Shown: positions 30,684 to 38,384 of the stretch, in pieces | Layout of the letters: every line of letters starts with the position of its first letter | How positions within the stretch are numbered: the stretch's first letter is position 1 | NCBI GenBank assembly: GCA_018666805.1 | Contig: JABIXB010000213.1 | Coordinates: forward strand, 1-38,384 | Direction of reading: 5' to 3' | DNA from: Rhodospirillaceae bacterium | GTDB taxonomy: Bacteria > Pseudomonadota > Alphaproteobacteria > UBA828 | Length of the DNA: 38,384 nt | Translations under genes and position numbers: made by a program | The notes under the pieces: model-generated | Told to the model about the DNA's origin: nothing | Database searches by the model: none | Seen by the model: only the letters and a program-made list of their open reading frames with translations

Positions 30684-31729
30684 AACATCTCCACCAACTT
30701 ATCAAATTCTTCTGATAGTACACTGAATTCACTTAAATTATCCTTTTTTACGTTTGCTTTCGCGCCGTCCCAGCGGCGTACCGCCTCGGCGCTCAATTCG
30801 GCCACCGAAGCGGCCACATCCGCCATCTCTTCGGCCCTGCCATTGCAGTGCAGCGCGACGTCGCAGCCGGCTGCGAGAGCAGCAGCGGCGCGCTCGCCCA
30901 GCGTGCCCGACAGCGCCTCCATTGAGAGGTCGTCGCTCAACAGCAGGCCATCGAAGCCTATGGCGCCGCGTATGGCCTCCTGAATAACCGTGCGCGAAAG
31001 AGTTCCCGGCGCTTCGCCGTCGAGAGCGCTGTAACAAACATGGGCGCTAATACCGAGCGGCATGTCGCGCAGTGCCTGAAACGGGCGAAAATCGCTCTCT
31101 CTCAGTTCATCCAGCGACGCTTCGACACGCGGCATTTCGAGGTGGCTGTCGCTCATCGCCCGGCCATGGCCAGGCATATGCTTGATTGCCGGCAGCACTC
31201 CGCCCGCCATTAAGCCCCGGCACGCGGCACGGCCAAGCTCTGCAACAATCTCAGCATTCATCGAAAAGGCGCGGTCGCCGACCACCGAGCTGGCGCCCTC
31301 GAATTGCAAGTCGAGGACCGGCAGGCAACAAACATCGATACCAGCCTGACCCAACTCGGCGGCAATCAGGCGGGCGTTCAGCCACGCAGCACCTCGCGCC
31401 GTACCGAGGTCGCGTTCGGCCAATGCACCGATGACAGCGGCGGCGGGCGGCGCACGCCAGTGCGGCGGGCCCATGCGGACCACCCGGCCGCCCTCCTGAT
31501 CAATCAGCACCGGTGCATCGGCACGGCCAACCGAGGCGCGCAAATCAGCCACCAATCGCGTCAATTGCTCGGGCGTATCGCAGTTTCTGGCAAAGAGAAT
31601 AAAGCCAAGCGGATCGGCATCGCGGAAAAAATCATGTTCCGCCGCCTCTAGCCGCAGCCCCGCGCAGCCGAATATTACGGCGCGCGGAGTCTTGCCCTGG
31701 CTCGTTTTAGTGGGTTCAGTTGGCGACAA
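30677..31729 (-). CDS. nagZ: Beta-N-acetylhexosaminidase
   Basis: 350 aa; VLIDQEGGRVVRMGPPHW, GVLPAIKHMPGHGRAMSDSHLEMP, GFDGLLLSDDLSMEALSG. Confidence 0.93.
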   Translation of the reverse strand: MSPTEPTKTSQGKTPRAVIFGCAGLRLEAAEHDFFRDADPLGFILFARNCDTPEQLTRLVADLRASVGRADAPVLIDQEGGRVVRMGPPHWRAPPAAAVIGALAERDLGTARGAAWLNARLIAAELGQAGIDVCCLPVLDLQFEGASSVVGDRAFSMNAEIVAELGRAACRGLMAGGVLPAIKHMPGHGRAMSDSHLEMPRVEASLDELRESDFRPFQALRDMPLGISAHVCYSALDGEAPGTLSRTVIQEAIRGAIGFDGLLLSDDLSMEALSGTLGERAAAALAAGCDVALHCNGRAEEMADVAASVAELSAEAVRRWDGAKANVKKDNLSEFSVLSEEFDKLVEMFC

Positions 31730-32819
31730 CGTAGCAACCGACGTCTACAGCCTTTAATTGCCCGCAAACGTCGTTGGCCTCATCGCGCGCCGCGAACGGC
31801 CCAACACGCATGCGATACCAAACGCCCTTGTCACCGAGATCGGCACGCACCACAACAGTGTCGAGCGCACCCAATAACGCCGCGTGCTTCTTGGCCAGGC
31901 GCTCAAGTTCCTCGCCCGCCGCAGCTTCATTTTGCGTCGAGCCGACCTGCACCATAAAACCGGGGCCATCGACGGTTGCTGCGGTGGTTTCTGCGGTGGT
32001 TTCTGTGACGGTTTCTGCGGCGGCTGGCGCGGCCTTTGCTTCCGATTCCGGCGCGGGTTCTGGCTCTGGCGCCGACTCAGGCTCGGGCTCAGGTTCAGGC
32101 GCCGGTACCGGCTCCGCTTCCACAATTTTAGGCTCCGGCGTCACGGCATCGAGAAGTTCTTCTGCCTCTAGGGTGGCTGGCTCGGGCAACTCGGCGGGCA
32201 GGTTTTTAACAACCGGCTCCGCCGCCTCTTCCATTTCCTGTTCGGTTTCCTGGTGCTGCATTTCCTGCGGTGCCACCGCGGCAACGTCAGGTTCCTCCGG
32301 GCGGGCCGGTTCCGGCGCCGCCTCGATTACCTCCGCCATACTTTCTTCAGCCGGCTCAGCCGGATCCACGAGCGCTTCAGCCTCACTAACTTCCACGCTT
32401 GGGCGCTGCATCGGCTCTTCCGGCGGCGGCAGCAAACTCTCGGCGTCTGGCTCATCGTCGGTCAGGCTTTTATAGACGTATTTATCCCGGTCCAGCACTT
32501 CGACGCCGCCGGGGTCTGCAGGCCGCACTTTGACCGGCGTTTCCTCTGCCGTGATCAAAGGCACGCTCTCAACCCCGCCGCTTTCGTCAAAATAGCGGTC
32601 GCTCACGGCCCAGGCGACACCGACCAGGACCACCGCAGCCAGTAAAATCCACATGGGTAGGAGACGGGCGCGCGGGCGAGCTTCCTCAGTCACGACCGCC
32701 TCCGCCTCGGCCTCGACGAAGAAGTCCGTCGTATCGCCGGGCACTGGTTCCGGCGCCGCCCCAGGCGGCGCTACCGTTTCTTCCCCGTCCTCATATTCCG
32801 GCCCGCGTGTATCGGACAT
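31716..32819 (-). CDS. SPOR-domain protein with long Glu/Pro-rich linker
   Basis: 367 aa; single TM LLPMWILLAAVVLVGVAWAV, Glu/Pro/Ala-rich region, C-terminal GFMVQVGSTQNEAAAGEELERLAKKH...WYRMRVGPFAARDEANDVCGQLK. Confidence 0.9.
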   Translation of the reverse strand: MSDTRGPEYEDGEETVAPPGAAPEPVPGDTTDFFVEAEAEAVVTEEARPRARLLPMWILLAAVVLVGVAWAVSDRYFDESGGVESVPLITAEETPVKVRPADPGGVEVLDRDKYVYKSLTDDEPDAESLLPPPEEPMQRPSVEVSEAEALVDPAEPAEESMAEVIEAAPEPARPEEPDVAAVAPQEMQHQETEQEMEEAAEPVVKNLPAELPEPATLEAEELLDAVTPEPKIVEAEPVPAPEPEPEPESAPEPEPAPESEAKAAPAAAETVTETTAETTAATVDGPGFMVQVGSTQNEAAAGEELERLAKKHAALLGALDTVVVRADLGDKGVWYRMRVGPFAARDEANDVCGQLKAVDVGCYVVAN

Positions 32820-34577
32820 TCAGCGCATCTCCTCGACCGGCTGCACGGCGAAGATGCCGAGCCCCAATGAGATCACCTGGGCCACAGCGCCGATCAGTGC
32901 CAGGCGCGCAGCGGTCACTTGGTCGTTTTCGGCTATAATAAAGCGCAAAGCGTGATCCTCATTGCCCTTGTTCCAGAGCAGGTGAAACGCCGCCGCCAGT
33001 TCTTGCAAATAAAAGGCGAGGCGGTGCGGCTCATGCGACGACACGGCAGAATCAATAGCGCGCGGCCAGCCACACATGGACTTAATCAAATCAAGCTCTG
33101 CCGCGTCGGTCAACACGCTCAAATTCACGTTGGCGGGGAAATCGCCGGCTACAAGCCCGGGCATTTCCGCTTCGGCGCGGCGCAATACCGAGCGAATACG
33201 CGCATGGGCGTATTGCACATAGAACACAGGATTGTCCTTCGACTGCTCGACAACCCGCGCCAAATCAAACTCGAGCGGCGCATCATTCTTGCGTGTCAGC
33301 ATGATGAAGCGCACCACATCCTTGCCGACCTCATCGACCACATCGCGCAAGGTGACGAACTGGCCAGAGCGTTTCGACATCGCCACCGGCTTGCCGCCCT
33401 GGGTCAGTTTGACCATATTGCAGAGCTTGACATCAAGTTTGGCTTTATCGCTGGAAACTGCACTCACTGCGGCCTTCATGCGTTTGACATAGCCGCCGTG
33501 ATCGGCCCCCCAGACATCGATCATATCGTGAAAACCACGTTCGAATTTGTCGCGGTGATAGGCAATGTCGGTGGCGAAATAGGTCCAACTGCCATCTGAC
33601 TTCTTGAGCGGGCGATCGACCTCGTCACCAAACGACGTGGCACGGAACAGGTTTTGCGGGCGCGGTTCCCAGTCGTCAGGCGGCGGCTTGCCCTTGGGTG
33701 GCTCCAGCACGCCTTCATAAATTAGATCGCGTGACTGAAAATCGATAAATGTGTTCTGAACCTGCCCGTCTTCGACCAGTTTTTTCTCCGAACTAAAGAG
33801 ATCATGGTGCACACCGAGGGCGTCGAGATCGTCGCGAATGAGCGAAAGCATCGACTCGACGGCAAAGGCGCGGAAGGTTTCGAACCATTCGCTTTCTGGC
33901 GCATCGGCGAATTTCTCGCCATGTTCTCGTGCCAACGCCTGGCCGACCGGAACGAGATAATCGCCGGGATAACCCTCGTCGAAGGCGTCCGGGCCAAGCT
34001 CCCGCCCAAGCGCCTCGAGATAGCGCTGATAGACCGAGCGCGCCAAGGTATCGACCTGGGCGCCGGCATCATTGACGTAATATTCGCGCGTTACCACATA
34101 GCCCATGCGCTCCAACAGCGCCGCCAGAACATCACCGAACACAGTGCCACGCGCGTGGCCGACATGGAGCGGGCCAGTCGGGTTGGCCGAGACATACTCG
34201 ACATTGACCTTTTGCCCCTTGCCGAGGTCAAAAGCGCCGTAGCGCTCGCCCGAAGCGATGATGCGTGCCAACGCGGTCTGCCAATATGCTGGGCTGAGGC
34301 GAAGATTGATAAAGCCGGGCCCGGCCACATCGACCGCCGCGATACCGTCACGCGCACCAAGACGCCCGGCTAATAAGGTGGCAATGTCACGCGGCGCCTT
34401 GCCGGCGCGCTTGGCCAGAACCATGGCCGCGTTGGTCGCCATATCACCATGGCTGGGATCGCGCGGCGGCTCCACCAAGACACCTGCCAGATCGAGCCCG
34501 CCAGGCAGTTCTCCGGCGCCGGATAAATGCTCAATTTCTTCTTTAACTATATTAAATAAATCTTTGAATATATTCAT
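32820..34577 (-). CDS. argS: Arginyl-tRNA synthetase
   Basis: 585 aa; [56 protein letters not shown]. Confidence 0.97.
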   Translation of the reverse strand: MNIFKDLFNIVKEEIEHLSGAGELPGGLDLAGVLVEPPRDPSHGDMATNAAMVLAKRAGKAPRDIATLLAGRLGARDGIAAVDVAGPGFINLRLSPAYWQTALARIIASGERYGAFDLGKGQKVNVEYVSANPTGPLHVGHARGTVFGDVLAALLERMGYVVTREYYVNDAGAQVDTLARSVYQRYLEALGRELGPDAFDEGYPGDYLVPVGQALAREHGEKFADAPESEWFETFRAFAVESMLSLIRDDLDALGVHHDLFSSEKKLVEDGQVQNTFIDFQSRDLIYEGVLEPPKGKPPPDDWEPRPQNLFRATSFGDEVDRPLKKSDGSWTYFATDIAYHRDKFERGFHDMIDVWGADHGGYVKRMKAAVSAVSSDKAKLDVKLCNMVKLTQGGKPVAMSKRSGQFVTLRDVVDEVGKDVVRFIMLTRKNDAPLEFDLARVVEQSKDNPVFYVQYAHARIRSVLRRAEAEMPGLVAGDFPANVNLSVLTDAAELDLIKSMCGWPRAIDSAVSSHEPHRLAFYLQELAAAFHLLWNKGNEDHALRFIIAENDQVTAARLALIGAVAQVISLGLGIFAVQPVEEMR

Positions 34578-34579
34578 TT

Positions 34580-35749
34580 TTATGACGGTACATCGAATAG
34601 ACGTTGATACTCCAAAAAGGCAAAACGATCGGTCATGCCGGCAATGTAATCGGCAACGGCCCGGGCCGTCTCGACGCTACGCACGCCGTTGCAACGCTCA
34701 CGCCAATCATCGGGCAGGCACTCCGGCTCGACGATGAATAGTTGAAACAACTCACGCACCACCCTGCGCGCTTTACTGGCCATGCGGTTGACCTTGTAGT
34801 GACGGTACATGCGGCGGTAAAGGAATTCCTTGAGGGTACGGTCGTTTGCCGCCATGGCTTCGGAAAACGCGATCACCGGATGGTCGAGCGCGCGCACTTC
34901 GGCGGCGCTGGTGCAAGATGCCGCCGCGAGCCGGCTGCGGCTCTCGGTCAGGATATCATCGACCATGACGCCGATCATGCGGCGCACCGCCTCATGCACC
35001 AGGCGGCTCTGATCGAGATCGGGATAAGTGTTGCGCACATCCGCGAAAACCGGCCCGACCAGCGGCACATCGGCCATATCCTCGAAGCTGAACAGGCCGG
35101 CCCTGAGGCCGTCATCGACGTCATGATTATTGTAGGCGATGTCATCGGCAATCGCCGCCACCTGGGCTTCCGGCCCGGGATAGCTGGCCAATTCGAGATC
35201 ATGGCTTTCATTGTAGTTGGCTATTGCCGGCGGCAGGCCATCCGGGGCGGGCAACAGCGGGCCATTATGTTTGACCGTGCCTTCGAGCGCCTCCCAGGTG
35301 AGGTTGAGGCCGTCAAACTCGGCATAGCGTTCCTCAAGCTGGGTGAGAATTCGCAATGTCTGGGTGTTGTGGTCGAAGCCGCCATAATCAGCCATCACCT
35401 CCCTCAACGCATCCTCGCCGGCATGGCCGAACGGGGTGTGGCCGAGATCGTGCGCCAGGGCCAGGGCCTCGGCGAGGTCTTCGTTGAGGCCAAGCACGCG
35501 GCAAATCGAGCGCGCAATCTGCGCCGTTTCCAGGCTATGGGTGAGGCGCGTGCGGTAATAATCGCCTTCATGATAGACAAATACTTGGGTCTTATATTCA
35601 AGTCGGCGAAATGCGGCGCAATGGATGATACGATCGCGGTCGCGCTGAAAAGCGGTGCGCGTGGCGCTTTCCGGCTCGGGATGGAGACGGCCACGGCTTT
35701 GTGCCGGATTGCTGGCGCAGGGTGCGGTATATTGCGGGGCGCTGATCAT
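34580..35749 (-). CDS. dgt: dGTP triphosphohydrolase-like HD-domain protein
   Basis: [52 protein letters not shown]...[18 protein letters not shown]. Start at 35749 preferred over 35794. Confidence 0.94.
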   Translation of the reverse strand: MISAPQYTAPCASNPAQSRGRLHPEPESATRTAFQRDRDRIIHCAAFRRLEYKTQVFVYHEGDYYRTRLTHSLETAQIARSICRVLGLNEDLAEALALAHDLGHTPFGHAGEDALREVMADYGGFDHNTQTLRILTQLEERYAEFDGLNLTWEALEGTVKHNGPLLPAPDGLPPAIANYNESHDLELASYPGPEAQVAAIADDIAYNNHDVDDGLRAGLFSFEDMADVPLVGPVFADVRNTYPDLDQSRLVHEAVRRMIGVMVDDILTESRSRLAAASCTSAAEVRALDHPVIAFSEAMAANDRTLKEFLYRRMYRHYKVNRMASKARRVVRELFQLFIVEPECLPDDWRERCNGVRSVETARAVADYIAGMTDRFAFLEYQRLFDVPS

Positions 35750-35872
35750 CGCCGGAGAGTAACTTGCTGAAGGCAGGGGCACAATTGGCGGCAAGCGTTG
35801 AATTACCGTGAATGATGCCTAATTAATAGATCAGTGTTAAACTGGAATGACTTTAAGAAGCGGATACCTGAT

Positions 35873-36241
35873 ATGGCTCAACCAATAGAAAGCGCAGTGA
35901 CGGCAGCAAGCGGCCCAATTACCGTCTCGGCGAGCGCGGCGCGCCAAGTGGCGCGCCTGTTGCGCAACGAGGAAAATTCGGATCAGGCGCTGCGCGTCAG
36001 TGTTTCGGGTGGCGGTTGCTCGGGTTTCCAGTATGGCTTTGCCTTCGACGCGGCCCCCCAGGAAGACGATCTGGTGATCGAAAAAGAGGGCGTGACGATT
36101 TTGGTCGATAGCGTCTCGGCCGGATATATGGCCGGCTCGGAGATCGACTTCAAAGACGATCTGGTCGGCGCCGCATTCCAGGTAAACAACCCAAAAGCCG
36201 TCTCGTCATGCGGTTGCGGCACATCTTTTTCGCTGGTCTGA
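35873..36241 (+). CDS. erpA: A-type iron-sulfur cluster insertion protein ErpA/HesB family
   Basis: MAQPIESAVTAA...LRVSVSGGGCSGFQYGFAFD...SSCGCGTSFSLV; three conserved cysteines. Confidence 0.9.
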   Translation: MAQPIESAVTAASGPITVSASAARQVARLLRNEENSDQALRVSVSGGGCSGFQYGFAFDAAPQEDDLVIEKEGVTILVDSVSAGYMAGSEIDFKDDLVGAAFQVNNPKAVSSCGCGTSFSLV

Positions 36242-36288
36242 AGCTATTCATCGCATAAGATGGCGGCAGTCCACTAGAACGGAAGACC

Positions 36289-37062
36289 GTGCTTAAGATC
36301 GCCACCTGGAACGTCAATTCGATCAAGGCGCGCCTGCCCAATGTACTCGAGTGGCTGGCCGACGCGGCGCCGGATATTGTCCTTTTGCAGGAAACCAAGA
36401 CAGTTGAGGAAAAGTTTCCCGAGCTCGAAATCGGCGATCTCGGCTACAACATCGCGGTGCTTGGCCAGAAGAGCTATAACGGCGTCGCCATCCTCTCCAA
36501 GCGCCCGATTGAAGATGTCACACGCGGTCTGCCGGGCAATGAGAGCGATGAGCAGGCGCGCTATATCGAGGCGGTGATCTCGGGTGTTCGCGTCGCCTCA
36601 ATTTATCTCCCCAATGGCAATCCGGTGGAGAGCGATAAATTTCCCTACAAGCTCGATTGGATGCGCCATCTCGCCGCGCATGCAAAGAGCCTGCTGGCGC
36701 TGGAAGAAACGGTGGTGCTGGGCGGCGATTACAACATTATCCCGGCCGACGGCGACGTCTATAACCCGGAAGACTGGCGCGATGACGCACTCTGCCAGCC
36801 CGAGGCGCGCGCCCGTTTCCGTGAAATTTTAAACGCCGGCTACACGGAGGCCTTCCGCGCGCTGCACAGCGAAACAGGACTGTACTCATTCTGGGATTAT
36901 CAGAAGGGCCGCTGGCCGCGCGACGAGGGCCTACGTATCGACCACCTGCTGCTCTCACCCGAAGCCGCCGACCGCCTGGAGGCTTGCGAAATAGACCGCA
37001 GTCCGCGCGATAAACCAAAAGCCTCAGACCACACACCGGTGTGGTGCACGCTTAGCGAATAA
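36289..37062 (+). CDS. xth: Exodeoxyribonuclease III
   Basis: 257 aa from GTG; LKIATWNVNSIKARLPNVLEWLADAAPDIVLLQETKT...GGDYNIIPADGDVYNPEDW...LRIDHLLLSPEAADRL. Confidence 0.95.
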   Translation: MLKIATWNVNSIKARLPNVLEWLADAAPDIVLLQETKTVEEKFPELEIGDLGYNIAVLGQKSYNGVAILSKRPIEDVTRGLPGNESDEQARYIEAVISGVRVASIYLPNGNPVESDKFPYKLDWMRHLAAHAKSLLALEETVVLGGDYNIIPADGDVYNPEDWRDDALCQPEARARFREILNAGYTEAFRALHSETGLYSFWDYQKGRWPRDEGLRIDHLLLSPEAADRLEACEIDRSPRDKPKASDHTPVWCTLSE

Positions 37063-37068
37063 AATCTA

Positions 37069-37524
37069 TTACTGAAATGGCCGCCCGGCGTCGAACTGGT
37101 TACGGCTGGTCGGGCCCTTGCTACCGCGTGGCTCCTTGGTGGCATCGAAATTTAGCTCGACGATAACACCGCTCGGATCCTGCACGAAAAGCTGCCACAA
37201 TTTGAAGTCTTTGATGTCGTTTTGGCGCCATGTGCAGCGATGTTTCTTGCAGACTTCCTTCATCTTGTCGAAGCCCTTGGCGCGGAGCGCGACATGATCG
37301 ACCGGCGCCACGCCCTGGTCGTATTTGTAATCTCCGGCATGGGTCTGGGCCGCGCTGCCACCATAGATGTGGAACATGGTCTCACCCATTTCGAGCCAAA
37401 TGCCAGGAAATGGAAATTCCGGTCGCGCCACTTTCTTCATGCCGAGAACTTTGGTGTAAAATTTCTCGGTTGCTTTCAGGTCTTTGCTCTTGATTGCCAC
37501 ATGGTGCAAGTCAAGTAACGGCAT
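37069..37524 (-). CDS. VOC (glyoxalase/bleomycin resistance) family protein
   Basis: 151 aa; LLDLHHVAIKSKDLKATEKFYTKVLGMKKVARPEF...VDHVALRAKGFDKMKEVC...LFVQDPSGVIVELNFD. Confidence 0.88.
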   Translation of the reverse strand: MPLLDLHHVAIKSKDLKATEKFYTKVLGMKKVARPEFPFPGIWLEMGETMFHIYGGSAAQTHAGDYKYDQGVAPVDHVALRAKGFDKMKEVCKKHRCTWRQNDIKDFKLWQLFVQDPSGVIVELNFDATKEPRGSKGPTSRNQFDAGRPFQ

Positions 37525-37568
37525 GGCGGAAACTCCCTTAGAATCGTTTTAACCCCTGCCAGCGCATC

Positions 37569-38384
37569 TTACTCCATCTCGCCATAGGAGCAATATCCAC
37601 CACTTGACCCCGCGCCAGGATCAAGCACGCGGGGGCCGTTGGGCTGAATACGCAGACCCGGGCGAAGGTTGCGATAGGGGAATTTACGCGTGTCGGCAAG
37701 ATTGGGGCCCGGCGCGATAGCAGTGATAATTGCCGCAGCAATGGGCTGGAAGTCGGCGCGAAAATGGACAGAGCTTTTAAGCACCAGAATTTTCTGCTCG
37801 GCCGGCTCAAGGCCAAGGTGACGGAACACCGATTGGTCCGCCGCCTGGAATTTACGGCTTGAGACAATGACGCGCACGTCGCTGCCTTTGTCTTCGACCT
37901 TGAGCAAAGCCATCGGGCCAAGCTCCATGCGGGCACCTCGCCACATCGGGCCAGTGGCGGTGAAATGGCCGTTGCCCAGGCGCTCGACGCGAAATTTTCC
38001 TTCGAACGGGCGCTGGCCGGGCTGGCCGGATTTGACCCCGAGTGCAGATTCGAAACGCCGCCCCTCCCCTGCCCGATGCGCTGCTTCCGCCACCTCGGGA
38101 TCATAGAGAATGGCCAGCACCGCACCCCTTGCGCCGCATCGCAGCAGTGATTCGAGCATACCAACGGTATCGGAATTGCCTCCAGCGCCGGGATTATCTT
38201 GCGTATCGGCGATAATGAAAGGCCGCGTATCCTCGTTCGCCATGGCCAGGCGCACAGCCTCGTCCGGCTGAAAAAGCTGTTCGGTAAAATCACCCTCTTG
38301 AGCGCTGATTTCGTCCGCCAGGGTTTCGACCGCGCGCTTTACCGCCGCCCCATCCGAGCCACAGCCATAGACGCTCGGGCCGCA
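37569..38384 (-). CDS. M81 family metallopeptidase (MlrC/microcystinase-like), partial
   Basis: Frame open to window edge (272 codons): CGPSVYGCGSDGAAVKRAVETLADEI...DEAVRLAMANEDTRPFIIADTQDNPGAGGNSDTVGMLESLL, characteristic MlrC region. Confidence 0.88.
   Translation of the reverse strand, partial: CGPSVYGCGSDGAAVKRAVETLADEISAQEGDFTEQLFQPDEAVRLAMANEDTRPFIIADTQDNPGAGGNSDTVGMLESLLRCGARGAVLAILYDPEVAEAAHRAGEGRRFESALGVKSGQPGQRPFEGKFRVERLGNGHFTATGPMWRGARMELGPMALLKVEDKGSDVRVIVSSRKFQAADQSVFRHLGLEPAEQKILVLKSSVHFRADFQPIAAAIITAIAPGPNLADTRKFPYRNLRPGLRIQPNGPRVLDPGAGSSGGYCSYGEME

Noticed and set aside
32020-32120. Simple-sequence-like GGCTCGGGTTC repeats in the SPOR gene
   Set aside because: Explained by a Glu/Pro-rich linker common to SPOR-domain proteins; not an independent DNA element.
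34742-35770. 342-aa plus-strand ORF antisense to dgt
   Set aside because: Spans almost the same interval as the recognisable HD-domain gene; shadow ORF.

Overview
The window reads as a compact, GC-rich alphaproteobacterial chromosome segment, mostly housekeeping genes and densely coding. From left to right: queA (partial), coaD, gyrA and ssb on the minus strand; two small ORFs, uvrA, a TPR/2OG-Fe(II) oxygenase-like gene and trmFO on the plus strand; a squalene/phytoene-synthase-like gene (-) and hpnE-like gene (+); a 30-aa ORF plus a PuuD-like membrane protein gene (+); Mth938-like, secF, secD, yajC (-); DUF815-like ATPase (+); then a long minus-strand run read as dgt-argS-SPOR-nagZ-S2P-scpA-scpB-[fbpB-fbpC]-tatA-tatB-tatC-serS-[TIR element]-surE-pcm-LysM/M23; and finally erpA, xth (+), a VOC protein and a partial M81/MlrC-like gene (-). 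No rRNA, tRNA, CRISPR array or complete transposase was recognised. The main unusual signals are: (1) a ~264-bp MITE-like terminal-inverted-repeat element exactly between serS and surE, flanked by TA, whose ends appear to supply the last base of the serS stop codon and a Shine-Dalgarno-like sequence for surE; (2) a 73-aa protein between ssb and uvrA that looks like a flagellar rod protein reduced to its terminal D0 helices; (3) a perfect TTAA-N7-TTAAC CtrA-type motif just upstream of the TPR/oxygenase gene; (4) a 30-aa single-TM microprotein ORF, absent from the ORF track, upstream of the PuuD-like gene; (5) a polyacidic YajC tail and a polybasic SecF tail encoded in the same cluster. All family calls are from reading sequence; no database search was run.
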